From positions 1 to 32,086 of the forward strand of contig JALNWC010000003.1 in assembly GCA_023231075.1 (NCBI GenBank): a stretch of DNA of 32,086 nucleotides. The letters run 5' to 3'. Both the position numbers and the translations under genes were made by a program. Source of the DNA: Rhodoferax sp. GTDB taxonomy: Bacteria > Pseudomonadota > Gammaproteobacteria > Burkholderiales > Burkholderiaceae_C. The notes under the pieces were generated by a model, which saw only the letters and a program-made list of their open reading frames with translations, was not told where the DNA came from and ran no database searches. This document shows positions 17,201-25,564 of the stretch, piece after piece; position 1 is the first letter of the stretch, and each line of letters starts with the position of its first letter.

Positions 17201-18451
17201 ATGACCAAACTTCTTTCTTGCCCCGTCCCCCGCGAAAGCGACTTGGACGCCGGTCCGCTGGTATCGAACAATCAATGTTACGAGCAATACCTGTTTGACC
17301 ACGGTTATGCCGCTGGCTACATCAAACGCTGCAAGAGCGGCGTCACGCATCTGTCACGGTGGATGGGATTCACGCAAAGGAAGGCCGACGAGGTCGGCGA
17401 GGCGCTGATCGCAGAGTTTCTTGACGTCCATTTGCCGCGTTGCTCATGTAGATCGGTACTCCACGACCGAAGCAGCCTCGGGGCGGCGCTCGGGCACCTG
17501 TTGGCTGCGCTTCGCGCCACCGGCGCCATTCCACTCAGGACCACCGAATTGACTCCAATCGGTGAGGAACTCCGACGCTATGACAAGCATATGATCGAGG
17601 CGCGTAATCTGGTGTCCAGTACCCGTAAGGTAGGGTTGGCAGTCGTCGGGCGCCTGCTTTTCTCGTGCTTTGGCAATGGCCGCATCAACTTCCCAGAAAT
17701 ACGGGCTGAGCATGTTCGAAACTTCCTCATTCAGCAAGCCACACTTCACAATAAACCAACCAGTATCAGATATGTTGTTTCCAGTCTGCACAGCTATTTC
17801 CGCTGGCGCACAACGTTGGGCGATCAGGTTCATTCGCTTATAGGAGTATTGGTCTACCCGGCCAACTGGCAACTTGCATCGCTACCAAAGGCGCTCAAGC
17901 CCGAGGAAGTCGAGCAACTCGTTGCCTCGTTGGGGCAGGCCGGTCCGTTGATGCGGCGGGCTGACGCCATGGTGCGCTGTGCGCTGGACCTCGGACTGCG
18001 CAGCGCCGAAGTTGCTCGTCTAAGTCTGGACGACATTGACTGGCGCGCCGGAACGATTGCGCTGCGTGGCACCAAAGGGCGGCGCGATGATGTGATGCCG
18101 TTGCCCGTTTCTACAGGCCAAGCCATCGTCGAGTATCTGAGCCATGAACGCCCGAAGACCAAGCATCGAATGTTGTTCGTGCGTCACGTTGCACCGCGTG
18201 AACAGCCAATTGGACCGAAGGTGGTTCGCCACTCCATTCGTCAAGCCTACGCCCGAGCCGGACTGAAATATACCGGTTCGCATTTGCTGCGCCACACCAT
18301 GGCCAGCCGTCTGTTGGCTGGTGGCTCGTCACTGAAGGAAGTGGCCGACGTGCTGCGTCACCGCTCGCTCGACACCACGCTCATCTACGCCAAGCTTGAC
18401 AGTCGCAGTCTCGTCAAAGTGGCGTTGCCCTGGCCTGGGAGCGCAGCATGA
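17201..18451 (+). CDS. ritA: RitA tyrosine recombinase of RIT1
   Basis: 416 aa from ATG 17201, chosen because CTGGAGACCAC precedes it exactly as in RIT2. The N-terminal SAM-like core-binding domain is followed by a catalytic domain: Arg in LGLRSAEVARL (near 267), HxxR in HLLRHTMA (near 361), His in LRHRSLDTT, and the nucleophile Tyr in IYAKLD (near 396). All catalytic residues are present. RitA, B and C are thought to act together in moving the element. It overlaps ritB by 4 bases (ATGA). Clearly homologous to 21674-22927 but diverged. Confidence 0.88.
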   Translation: MTKLLSCPVPRESDLDAGPLVSNNQCYEQYLFDHGYAAGYIKRCKSGVTHLSRWMGFTQRKADEVGEALIAEFLDVHLPRCSCRSVLHDRSSLGAALGHLLAALRATGAIPLRTTELTPIGEELRRYDKHMIEARNLVSSTRKVGLAVVGRLLFSCFGNGRINFPEIRAEHVRNFLIQQATLHNKPTSIRYVVSSLHSYFRWRTTLGDQVHSLIGVLVYPANWQLASLPKALKPEEVEQLVASLGQAGPLMRRADAMVRCALDLGLRSAEVARLSLDDIDWRAGTIALRGTKGRRDDVMPLPVSTGQAIVEYLSHERPKTKHRMLFVRHVAPREQPIGPKVVRHSIRQAYARAGLKYTGSHLLRHTMASRLLAGGSSLKEVADVLRHRSLDTTLIYAKLDSRSLVKVALPWPGSAA

Positions 18452-19413
18452 GCACCGATCTCGGGGGACGCGTCGAGCAGTATTTGGAGGAGCGTCGGCG
18501 CTTGGGCTTTGAGTTGCGCTGTCAGGCCTATTGCCTGCGCGGCTTGGCCTGTTATGTGCGCAACATCGCCGATTACGAATCGTTGACTCTGGATGTCATG
18601 GCCGAGTGGGCCCGGCAAACGAATCTCAGTCGTGTCGATTCGCGAACTTGGGCGCGCCGCCTCAAAAGCCTGCGCCCATTCACCCGTTGGATGCAACAGT
18701 TTGAGCCGCGTACCGAGGTGCCTGACTACACTATCTTCGGTCGGCCGTCCGAGCGGCCTGCACCACACATCTACACTGAACCTGAAATCATCGACTTATT
18801 GGCCGCCGCACGTCGGCTCGGACCTGAGTCCGGCCTGAACGGCAGGGTCTTCGAGATGTTGTTCGGTCTGATCGCCTGTACAGGCATGCGCGTTTCTGAA
18901 GCAATCGGATTGCACAACAGCGATGTGGATCTACAGCGCGGCCTGCTGACGATCCGTCGGACGAAGTTTGCCAAGTCGCGCAATGTGCCGATCCATTTGA
19001 GTGCAGTGTCAGCGCTTGGCAAATATCGCTGGATACGCGATCTGACTGGCGCCACGCAGGATGAGGAGGCGCCGTTCTTTCCCGATACTCGATTGCGGCG
19101 CCACGGCGAGCCGCTTGATCAACGTCATGTCGAGCGGGTCTTCGAGGGGCTGAGAAAGGAACTGGCCTGGGTCAACCGCGGCACTCACCACGCACCCCGT
19201 ATTCACGATCTGCGCCACACATTCGTCGTACGTCGCATCCTGCTATGGCAGCAGCAAGGAGTCGACGTAGATCAAGCAATGTTGGCATTGTCGACCTACG
19301 TTGGCCACGCGAAAGTGAGCAACACCTATTGGTACCTGCAGGCGGTGCCGGAGCTCATGGCGATCGCTGCACAGCGCTTCGAGGACTATATGCCGGAGGT
19401 CTGCGATGTCTGA
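18448..19413 (+). CDS. ritB: RitB tyrosine recombinase of RIT1
   Basis: 321 aa. Phage-integrase-type recombinase with Arg in TGMRVSEAIGL (near 148), HxxR in IHDLRHTF (near 253), His in YVGHAKVS and the likely nucleophile Tyr in NTYWYL (near 294). The opening RVEQYLEERRRLGFELR is shared with RitB of RIT2. Coupled at both ends: ATGA overlap with ritA, 8-base overlap with ritC. Catalytic residues intact. Confidence 0.87.
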   Translation: MSTDLGGRVEQYLEERRRLGFELRCQAYCLRGLACYVRNIADYESLTLDVMAEWARQTNLSRVDSRTWARRLKSLRPFTRWMQQFEPRTEVPDYTIFGRPSERPAPHIYTEPEIIDLLAAARRLGPESGLNGRVFEMLFGLIACTGMRVSEAIGLHNSDVDLQRGLLTIRRTKFAKSRNVPIHLSAVSALGKYRWIRDLTGATQDEEAPFFPDTRLRRHGEPLDQRHVERVFEGLRKELAWVNRGTHHAPRIHDLRHTFVVRRILLWQQQGVDVDQAMLALSTYVGHAKVSNTYWYLQAVPELMAIAAQRFEDYMPEVCDV

Positions 19414-20416
19414 ACGCACCTCTCAACCACCGTCATTCCCAGCCATCGTGCAGCAGTTTTTTACCGACTACTTGGTGGCGCAGCGCGCCGTCAGTCCGCG
19501 CACTGTGGCGTGCTATCGCGATGCGATCACGCTGTTCCTTGACTTTGCCAGTAAACGGCTCGTCAAGGTGCCGACGGCGATGCAGCTGGCCGACATCACA
19601 CCGGAACTGATCCTGGCCTTCCTCGCCCATCTTGAGCAGGAACGAAACAACTCGATACGAAGCCGCAATCTGCGCCTGACAGCACTGCGCGCACTCTTGA
19701 GGTTCGCCGGTCGGCGGGACGTAACGGCACTGCACATGGTCGAACGGGCGATGGCCGTGCCGATGAAGCGCTTCGAGCGACCGATGCTGGGCTATCTGAC
19801 GCGGCCGGAGATGCTGGCGGTAATTGGGCAGCCCGGTGAAAGTTGGACCTCGCAGCGCGACCATTTGTTGCTGGTGATGCTCTATAACACCGGGGGCCGC
19901 GTATCCGAGATCGTCGGGGTGCGTGTCGCAGACGTCGTGCTTGATGGCGCAGCCTGTGTTCATCTTCAGGGCAAGGGCCGCAAACAACGCTCCGTTCCGT
20001 TGTGGAAATCGACCGTCTTGGAAGTTCGTGCATGGTTGCGTTTGAACCCGCAGTTGCGCGGCCTGACGCCACTGCTGCCCAACCGCGACGGGCACGCGAT
20101 GACGCGATGTAACGCGGCACAGCGTCTGGCACTGGCCGTTGAATTCGCAACCGCCAAGCAGTCGAGTCTAGCTGGCAAGCGTATTTCGCCACACACGGTG
20201 CGTCACTCGACGGCCATGCACCTGCTGCAGTCAGGTGTGCCCTTCAACGTCATCGCCCTGTGGCTCGGCCATGAGAATGTGAACACAACGCACCAATACG
20301 TAGAGGCTGACCTGACCATGAAGGAAAAGGCCCTCGGAAACATCGAGGAACCGGATACGAAACTCAAGCGCTTCCGCGCTTCGGACTCACTGATGAGGTT
20401 CCTGGAGGGGCTGTGA
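19406..20416 (+). CDS. ritC: RitC tyrosine recombinase of RIT1
   Basis: 336 aa, XerC/D-like. The N-terminal core-binding domain includes FFTDYLVAQRAVSPRTVACYRDA. The catalytic set is Arg in TGGRVSEIVGV (near 165), Lys in GKGRKQRSVPL, HxxR in SPHTVRHS (near 262), His in LWLGHENVNTT and Tyr in THQYVEADL (near 298). The 8-base overlap with ritB is the same as in RIT2. TATGTAAAG follows just after the stop in both elements. No defect seen. Confidence 0.88.
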   Translation: MSERTSQPPSFPAIVQQFFTDYLVAQRAVSPRTVACYRDAITLFLDFASKRLVKVPTAMQLADITPELILAFLAHLEQERNNSIRSRNLRLTALRALLRFAGRRDVTALHMVERAMAVPMKRFERPMLGYLTRPEMLAVIGQPGESWTSQRDHLLLVMLYNTGGRVSEIVGVRVADVVLDGAACVHLQGKGRKQRSVPLWKSTVLEVRAWLRLNPQLRGLTPLLPNRDGHAMTRCNAAQRLALAVEFATAKQSSLAGKRISPHTVRHSTAMHLLQSGVPFNVIALWLGHENVNTTHQYVEADLTMKEKALGNIEEPDTKLKRFRASDSLMRFLEGL

Positions 20417-20495
20417 CTATGTAAAGCTGTCATCGTCCCTTGCTGCCGTCCGCTGCAGGGGGCTTGACGGCGACAATTTACCTGCCTATACATAT

Positions 20496-21386
20496 TCACG
20501 TTCTACGCATAGTCGCCGCTATGCATATGGCCACCGGTTGTGGCGTGTCAATCTTTGGCAATAAATCAAACGGACTGACAGTCGCACACAGGGTGCTGGT
20601 GGCGATCTTGAGATAGCGCGATGTGGTGGCCAGACTGCGGTGTCCCATGAGCAATTGGATGCGGCGCACATCGGTGCCAGACTCCAGCAAATGCGTGGCG
20701 AAGGCATGACGCAACGAGTGCGGTGTGATGGGCTTGGTAATGCCACTGGCCCGATGAGCTTTCTGACAAGCCTGCTCGACGGCATCCTTGGTGATGGGGC
20801 GACCTGCGATGTAGCCTGGAAATAGCCATGTTTGAGGACGCGCTGACTTCCAGTAGGTGCGAAGTTCCTCAAGCAGTCGGGGTGAGAGCATGACGTAACG
20901 GTCTTTATTACCCTTACCTTGGTCGACCCGAATGACCATGCGCTGGCTATCGATGTCAGTCACTTTGAGGTGCGTGGCCTCAGACACACGCAAGCCAGCG
21001 GCGTAGGCCGTCATCAGCAGCGTGCGATGTTTGAGGTTCTTGATGCAGTCCAAAAAGTGCATCACCTCCTCTGGGCTCAAGACCACGGGCAGCTTGAATG
21101 GCTTCTTTGGCATCGGGATGTCATCTGGCGACCATTGCTGCTTGAGCGTCACTCGGTACAGAAAACGAAGTGCTGAGGTCGCTGTGCTGATGCTCGAAGT
21201 CGAAAGCTTGCGGGTCATCGTCAGGTAAACCTGGTACTCACGAACCTCCTGCGGCCCCAACAAATCGGGCGAACGGTGAAAGTGTTTGGCGTATAGACCG
21301 ACCTGCTGGAGGTAAGACAGTTTCGTGTTGTCCGTGAGGTTGCGAATGCTCATGTCTTCGAGCATCCGCTGGCGTAGCGGTGTCAT
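20496..21386 (-). CDS. tyrosine recombinase of the IS91 unit, C-terminus replaced by RIT1 sequence
   Basis: 296 aa from ATG 21386, which follows AAAGGAGT (the longer frame from 21440 has no such site). Catalytic Arg in AAGLRVSEATHL, Lys in GKGNKDRYVML, HxxR in TPHSLRHAFATH, His in LLMGHRSLATT and Tyr in SRYLKIAT are all present. This type of integrase usually precedes IS91 transposases in the same direction. Reading past FDLLPKIDTPQPVA, the frame enters the right terminal repeat of RIT1, and the last ten residues (ICIAATMRRT) and stop are RIT1-derived. The catalytic domain is complete, so activity may survive. Confidence 0.8.
   Translation of the reverse strand: MTPLRQRMLEDMSIRNLTDNTKLSYLQQVGLYAKHFHRSPDLLGPQEVREYQVYLTMTRKLSTSSISTATSALRFLYRVTLKQQWSPDDIPMPKKPFKLPVVLSPEEVMHFLDCIKNLKHRTLLMTAYAAGLRVSEATHLKVTDIDSQRMVIRVDQGKGNKDRYVMLSPRLLEELRTYWKSARPQTWLFPGYIAGRPITKDAVEQACQKAHRASGITKPITPHSLRHAFATHLLESGTDVRRIQLLMGHRSLATTSRYLKIATSTLCATVSPFDLLPKIDTPQPVAICIAATMRRT
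20503..20528 (-). repeat. RIT1 right end, two recombinase arm sites
   Basis: CTACGCATAG and CTATGCATAT with 6 bases between, the inverted counterpart of 17050-17076. The spacer is one base shorter than at the left end. Confidence 0.7.
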
Positions 21387-21512
21387 GGCAATACTCCTTT
21401 GCAGTTGAACGGGATGAAGTGCTGAGAACAGCAACTTCATCGTCCTGCAAATGGAGTCTGAGGGGAAGTGACTGGGAAGTCTGACGGTGCGTGCACACCA
21501 ACTACCGCGTCA

Positions 21513-21526
21513 GCGGTTTAGTCCAA
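21513..21526. repeat. 14-bp inverted repeat, right copy
   Basis: GCGGTTTAGTCCAA, exact complement of 15505-15518. It ends immediately before the left terminal repeat of RIT2. Confidence 0.7.
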
Positions 21527-21563
21527 GTGCCCTTATGCACAGTACCCAGTTATGAACAGTTTA
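21527..21563 (+). repeat. RIT2 left terminal inverted repeat (37 bp)
   Basis: Begins GTGCCCTTATGCACAG and ends GAACAGTTTA. Arms at 21533-21542 and 21550-21559. The partner at 24967-25003 differs at one base. Confidence 0.9.
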
Positions 21564-21673
21564 GGTTCATTGGTGGTTGCCTTCACTGTGAAGAGTGGAA
21601 TTTAACGGTTTGATGAGCTTTACATAATTTCCGGATGGGCGCATGAGTGGTGGCTTCACAACTGGAGACCACC

Positions 21674-22927
21674 ATGAACTCGATTAACTCGTTACATCCT
21701 TTGGCCAAGACCTGGCTACTTGACGGCCCGCTTGCCGCGCATGTTGATGCCTACGCGGCAAATCTTGAGCGAGGAAGTTACTCCCGGCAAACATCGCGTA
21801 GTCACATTGATGCACTGGCGCATTTCGCCCACTGGATGGCCCGCTGTACCCTGACGGCCAGTCAACTTGACGAGGATTGCGTTAGTCAGTTTCTCAATTT
21901 CCACCTGCCGAGCTGTGATTGCCATGCCATGGCGTTGAGAAGCCACGATCAGTTGCGAGCTGGGCTCGGGCTACTGCTGGAGGTTCTTCGCGAGGAGCGA
22001 GTCATCGCTGAATTGCTGCCACCCACCGGACCAATCGCCGAGGAACTGAACCGGTACGACGCACACATGCGCGATGCACGAGGTCTTGCCGTTGGAACAC
22101 GCAAAGACCGGCTGTACAGGGTGGGGCAATTTCTGCGCTGGAAGTTTGCCGACAGGGCCTTCACTGGCAAAGACATGCTGGTTGAGGACCTGCGTGCCTT
22201 CATCACCAAAGAGCTGGAGCGGGTCAACTCGACATCCCATGCCCAATCTTTGGCAGCGTCCTTTCGGGCCTATTTCCGCTATCGGCTCACTTGCGGCGAT
22301 GAGGTGCGCGGGCTACTGGGCGCAATTTCAACACCTGCCCAATGGACGCTTGCGTCACTGCCCCGCGCCCTCACGGCTGGGGAGGTTCAGCGACTGATGA
22401 CGCACTGTGAACAAACCGTGTCATCACGGTGGCGTCTACTGAGCATGGTACGGTTGGCAGTGGATCTTGGGCTGCGTAGCGGAGAGATAGCCAAGCTCGA
22501 ACTCAGTGACATCAATTGGCGCAATGGCACCGTAAAACTCAAGCAGACGAAGTCGATGCGCCAAGATACCTTGCCGTTACCAACGGCCACGGGGGAGGCT
22601 CTGGCCGAGTACCTTCGCCACGAGCGGCCAACCACCGCCCTCAAGAACATTTTTGTTCGTCTAAAAGCGCCTCATGATCAACCTGTCGGGGTTGACGCCG
22701 TACGCGCTTTCATCGGTCGGGCGTTGCGTTGCGCCGGTATTGCGCACGGTCGCAGCCATTCCTTGCGCCACACCTTGGCGTGTCGGATTGTCAATGGCGG
22801 TGGCTCCATCAAAGATGTAGCCGACATGCTCCGGCACCGTTCCTTGAACACCTCGGTGATTTACGCCAAACTTGATCAACACAGTTTGATCGAAGTCGCA
22901 TTGCCCTGGCCTGGGAGTGTCGTATGA
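21674..22927 (+). CDS. ritA: RitA tyrosine recombinase of RIT2
   Basis: 417 aa from ATG 21674, preceded by CTGGAGACCACC as in RIT1. Catalytic residues: Arg in LGLRSGEIAKL, HxxR in SHSLRHTLA, His in LRHRSLNTS and Tyr in VIYAKLD near the end. It shares with RitA of RIT1 motifs such as GPIAEELNRYD/GEELRRYD and SLPRAL/SLPKAL, at moderate identity. The C-terminal ALPWPGS is conserved in both. Overlaps ritB by 4 bases. Confidence 0.88.
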   Translation: MNSINSLHPLAKTWLLDGPLAAHVDAYAANLERGSYSRQTSRSHIDALAHFAHWMARCTLTASQLDEDCVSQFLNFHLPSCDCHAMALRSHDQLRAGLGLLLEVLREERVIAELLPPTGPIAEELNRYDAHMRDARGLAVGTRKDRLYRVGQFLRWKFADRAFTGKDMLVEDLRAFITKELERVNSTSHAQSLAASFRAYFRYRLTCGDEVRGLLGAISTPAQWTLASLPRALTAGEVQRLMTHCEQTVSSRWRLLSMVRLAVDLGLRSGEIAKLELSDINWRNGTVKLKQTKSMRQDTLPLPTATGEALAEYLRHERPTTALKNIFVRLKAPHDQPVGVDAVRAFIGRALRCAGIAHGRSHSLRHTLACRIVNGGGSIKDVADMLRHRSLNTSVIYAKLDQHSLIEVALPWPGSVV

Positions 22928-23898
22928 ACGCCGCCGTTGGTCTTCGCACGAGGGTGCAAGAATTTCTGCGGGAGCAGCGCAATCTGGGTTATCGCCTCGT
23001 TTCATGTGGTCGGGAATTGCTGAACTTTGCCAGCTTTGTTGAGGATTCAAAGCACCTTGGAGCGGTCACCGTTGAATTGACTTCGCAGTGGGCACGCGAG
23101 GCGCATGGAGGAAATGTCAGCATCGAAACGTCGGCCAGACGGTTGGTGAACTTGCGACCATTCTTACGGTGGTTACAGCAGTTTGAAGCGGCCACTGAGG
23201 TTCCAGACGACTCAATCTTCGGATCACTTCCAGGCAGAAAGACACCGCACATCTTCCGTGCGGATGAGGTGTTGGCGCTCATGCAGGAAGCGGGCAAACT
23301 TGGTCCCGCCGATGGTCTGCGGGCAGCCACTTATGCGACGCTATTTGGCCTGATTTCCGCCACTGGTTTGCGCATTGGTGAAGCCCTTGGGCTGGCTGAC
23401 ATGGATGTGGATTTGGTGGCAGGCGTACTGACGGTGCGCGGTGCCAAGTTTGGCAAGTCCCGACTGGTGCCAGTGCATCCAAGTGTGATCGCACCTCTGG
23501 CCGCATACCGCGCAACACGTGTGCAACTGGTGCCAAATGCGCCGCAGTCACTATTTTTTGTGGGCTCGCGTGGGGTACATCGTGGCAAGCCGCTGGGTGA
23601 CAGGCAAGTTCACCGCATCTTCACGCAGTTGCGTACACAGCTTGGCTGGATTGATCGCGGCGGTCATGGGCAGCCACGCATCCATGATTTGCGCCACAGT
23701 TTTGCGGTAAAACGATTGACGTTGTGGCACGAGCAAAACGTGGACCTAAACCAACGGATGTTGGCTTTGTCGACCTACATGGGGCACACCAGGATTTCAC
23801 ACACTTACTGGTATCTCACCGGTGTGCCTGAATTGATGGCTTTGGCCGGTGCCAGATTTGAATGCTTTGCATGTGCCGGGGAGTTTGATCATGAATAA
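22924..23898 (+). CDS. ritB: RitB tyrosine recombinase of RIT2
   Basis: 324 aa. Arg in TGLRIGEALGL, Lys in GAKFGKSRLVPVH, HxxR in IHDLRHSFAVKR, His in YMGHTRIS and Tyr in HTYWYL are all present. Start ATG overlaps ritA (ATGA); the end overlaps ritC by 8 bases. Clearly related to RitB of RIT1 along its length (for example PDDSIFG against PDYTIFG and RIHDLRHSF against RIHDLRHTF). Confidence 0.87.
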   Translation: MNAAVGLRTRVQEFLREQRNLGYRLVSCGRELLNFASFVEDSKHLGAVTVELTSQWAREAHGGNVSIETSARRLVNLRPFLRWLQQFEAATEVPDDSIFGSLPGRKTPHIFRADEVLALMQEAGKLGPADGLRAATYATLFGLISATGLRIGEALGLADMDVDLVAGVLTVRGAKFGKSRLVPVHPSVIAPLAAYRATRVQLVPNAPQSLFFVGSRGVHRGKPLGDRQVHRIFTQLRTQLGWIDRGGHGQPRIHDLRHSFAVKRLTLWHEQNVDLNQRMLALSTYMGHTRISHTYWYLTGVPELMALAGARFECFACAGEFDHE

Positions 23899-24901
23899 CT
23901 CGACCATCATTTCATCCAGTTTCCCGTCACTGGTGCAATCATTTTTTACCGAACATTTGACGAAGCAGCGCGCCTTGAGTTCGCGTACCGTGGCAGCCTA
24001 TCGCGATGCCTTTGTTTTGTTTTTGGACTTCGCGCAAAAGCGACTGCAAAAGCTACCGACGGCGTTTTTGCTCGCCGACATCACACCCACACTCATTCTG
24101 GCCTTTCTTGATCACCTTGAAGTTGACCGCCACAATGCCGTGCGCAGTCGCAATGCAAGATTGGCTGCACTGCGATCATTTCTGAAGTTCGCTGGGCGCA
24201 GGGATGTCGCAGGGCTGCACGTCGTTGAGCAGGCTTTGGGCGTACCGATGAAGCGATTTGAGCGGCCGATGCTCGGATTTCTCTCACGTGAGGAGATGCT
24301 TGCCGTGATCGGCTGCCCAGGCACGAGTTGGACCAGCCAACGGGATTGCTTGCTGATGGCATTGATGTACAACACCGGCGCCAGAGTTTCGGAGGTGATT
24401 GGCGTCAAAGTGTCTGATGTCGTGCTGGATGCCTCAGCTTGTGTGCACTTGCATGGCAAAGGTCGCAAGGATCGCTCGGTCCCTCTCTGGAAATCCACGG
24501 CCAAGTCGATTCGCCAGTGGTTAAAACGCAATCCTGATTTGAAGCCTTCATCGGCTTTGTTGCCCAACCGCAGCGCAGAGGCGATGACGCGTTCCAATGT
24601 AACCCAGCGGATGGCATTGGCCGTGCAGGCTGCTATCAAAACAATGCCGGGTCTGGAGCATCGTGCGATTTCACCTCACACCATCAGATACACCACGGCC
24701 ATGCATTTGCTGCAGTCAGGTGTGGAAATCAGTGTCATCGCGTTGTGGCTTGGTCATGAAAGCCCGACGACCACCCATCAATACGTCGAAGCCGATTTGG
24801 CCATGAAGGAAAAGGCACTGGCTCGACTACAGGATCCAGAAATCCCCGCACAGCGTTTCAAGGCCACCCAATCGTTGTTGGAGTTCTTGAAGGGCCTGTA
24901 A
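23891..24901 (+). CDS. ritC: RitC tyrosine recombinase of RIT2
   Basis: 336 aa from ATG 23891. The frame is open further left, but this start gives the same 8-base overlap and same protein length as in RIT1. Arg in TGARVSEVIGV, Lys in GKGRKDRSVPL, HxxR in SPHTIRYT (the following His of RIT1 is Tyr here, outside the catalytic set), His in LWLGHESPTTT and Tyr in THQYVEADL. Strongly similar to RitC of RIT1, the best conserved of the three pairs. Confidence 0.88.
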   Translation: MNNSTIISSSFPSLVQSFFTEHLTKQRALSSRTVAAYRDAFVLFLDFAQKRLQKLPTAFLLADITPTLILAFLDHLEVDRHNAVRSRNARLAALRSFLKFAGRRDVAGLHVVEQALGVPMKRFERPMLGFLSREEMLAVIGCPGTSWTSQRDCLLMALMYNTGARVSEVIGVKVSDVVLDASACVHLHGKGRKDRSVPLWKSTAKSIRQWLKRNPDLKPSSALLPNRSAEAMTRSNVTQRMALAVQAAIKTMPGLEHRAISPHTIRYTTAMHLLQSGVEISVIALWLGHESPTTTHQYVEADLAMKEKALARLQDPEIPAQRFKATQSLLEFLKGL

Positions 24902-24966
24902 TTATGTAAAGGTCAACGACCTAGTGTCTTTGCCCTTTACTCATGACACCGCCAACCCGACCGACA

Positions 24967-25003
24967 TAAACTGTTCATAACTGGGCACTGTGCATAAGGG
25001 CAC
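24967..25003 (-). repeat. RIT2 right terminal inverted repeat (37 bp)
   Basis: Complement of 21527-21563 with one mismatch. Arms CTGTTCATAA (24971-24980) and CTGTGCATAA (24988-24997). Confidence 0.9.
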
Positions 25004-25339
25004 CAAGCTGTCTCCCATAACGGTCGGGTATCTGGCATGTTGTTGGCGCGAATTTGGGTTGCTCCATACCGCCTGGTCGTGACCGTGGCTGATAGCCAAC
25101 GTATGTCGTTCAACGGAGTAGCGTGGCCATGACAGGCGCTGGATGATCAATCTCTAAATTTGATTTCGCAAACTAATTGTTCAGGCTTGTCCGTTCTAGT
25201 GTCGCGGATGGAGGATCAGATACGTGAATTCTAGTTTTCCGGTAACGCGAACCCTGAAACTCTCAACGATCGTAAACAACTGTCATGTCAATGGATCGAC
25301 AGCGACCGTGTCAACCCCTACAAGGGAAATATGACAGGA
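25004..25339. other. non-coding stretch between RIT2 and the integrase module
   Basis: 336 bases without a convincing gene, more AT-rich towards the right. It is a plausible place for the attachment site of the integrative element that starts here, but no repeat that would prove this is visible within the window. Confidence 0.4.
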
Positions 25340-25564
25340 CTACTTGTAGCCTCGGGCAGATGTTCCCTTTTTTAATTTGTCAGTGGTACGTCGGTCTTGA
25401 TCCGTCTCATTCATAGTGATGCCGAGGTAACTCTCGAGGGCATATCGCACGATGTCGGAGCGTGTTGGGATGATCTTCATCGTCGATGCAAGATCAATGC
25501 GTTTCTTGTCGATGAGCGATTCAAGTTCGTCGCTCACGCGGATGTTCAATTGATTGCGGCTCAT
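25340..25564 (-). CDS. ribbon-helix-helix (CopG/Arc-like) DNA-binding protein
   Basis: 74 aa. The start RNQLNIRVSDELESLIDKKR is a typical RHH beta-strand plus helix, followed by a second helix, TRSDIVRYALESYLG. Such dimers repress promoters by binding short inverted repeats. The gene diverges from the excisionase-like gene across a 128-base region full of inverted repeats, so it probably controls excision and integration functions and itself. No toxin gene lies beside it, so an antitoxin role is less likely. Confidence 0.75.
   Translation of the reverse strand: MSRNQLNIRVSDELESLIDKKRIDLASTMKIIPTRSDIVRYALESYLGITMNETDQDRRTTDKLKKGTSARGYK

Larger units (their letters stand above)
17050..20528 (+). 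mobile_element. RIT1: Recombinase-in-Trio element
   Basis: Three overlapping tyrosine recombinase genes (ritA, ritB, ritC) enclosed by inverted repeats. Each end carries two 10-bp arms: CTATGCATAG (17050-17059) and CTATGCGTAG (17067-17076) on the left; CTACGCATAG (20503-20512) and CTATGCATAT (20519-20528) on the right. Subterminal GGTAAATT (17100-17107) is inverted at 20475-20482. About 3.48 kb, the same as RIT2. The trio arrangement with terminal inverted repeats defines RIT elements. It sits between the integrase and transposase of the IS91 unit, in opposite orientation. Exact outer boundaries could shift by a few bases. Confidence 0.85.
15505..21526 (-). mobile_element. integrase + IS91-family transposase unit, split by RIT1
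   Basis: The unit is bounded by a perfect 14-bp inverted repeat, TTGGACTAAACCGC, at 15505-15518 and (complement) 21513-21526. Inside, on the minus strand, are a tyrosine recombinase (21386 to 20496) and an IS91-type transposase (17001 to 15791), a pairing common for this IS91 branch. A complete RIT element lies between them. Without RIT1 the unit would be about 2.5 kb. IS91 elements classically lack inverted repeats, so whether the 14-bp repeat marks the true ends is uncertain. Confidence 0.6.
21527..25003 (+). mobile_element. RIT2: Recombinase-in-Trio element
   Basis: 3477 bp bounded by 37-bp inverted repeats (21527-21563 and 24967-25003) with 36 of 37 bases matching. Each repeat has two 10-bp arms, TTATGCACAG and TTATGAACAG, separated by 7 bases. 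It contains ritA, ritB and ritC with the same overlaps as RIT1. Flanking CCAAG at 21523-21527 and 25003-25007 could be a short direct repeat from insertion. All three genes look intact. Confidence 0.9.

Noticed and set aside
24676..24690. Loss of a catalytic residue in RitC of RIT2 (HTIRYT instead of HTVRHS)
   Set aside because: The changed residue follows the HxxR motif; both catalytic His and Arg are present.
17050..25003. CRISPR-like repetition in the recombinase region
   Set aside because: The repeats are paired terminal sites of two elements, not a regular repeat-spacer array; no cas genes are present.
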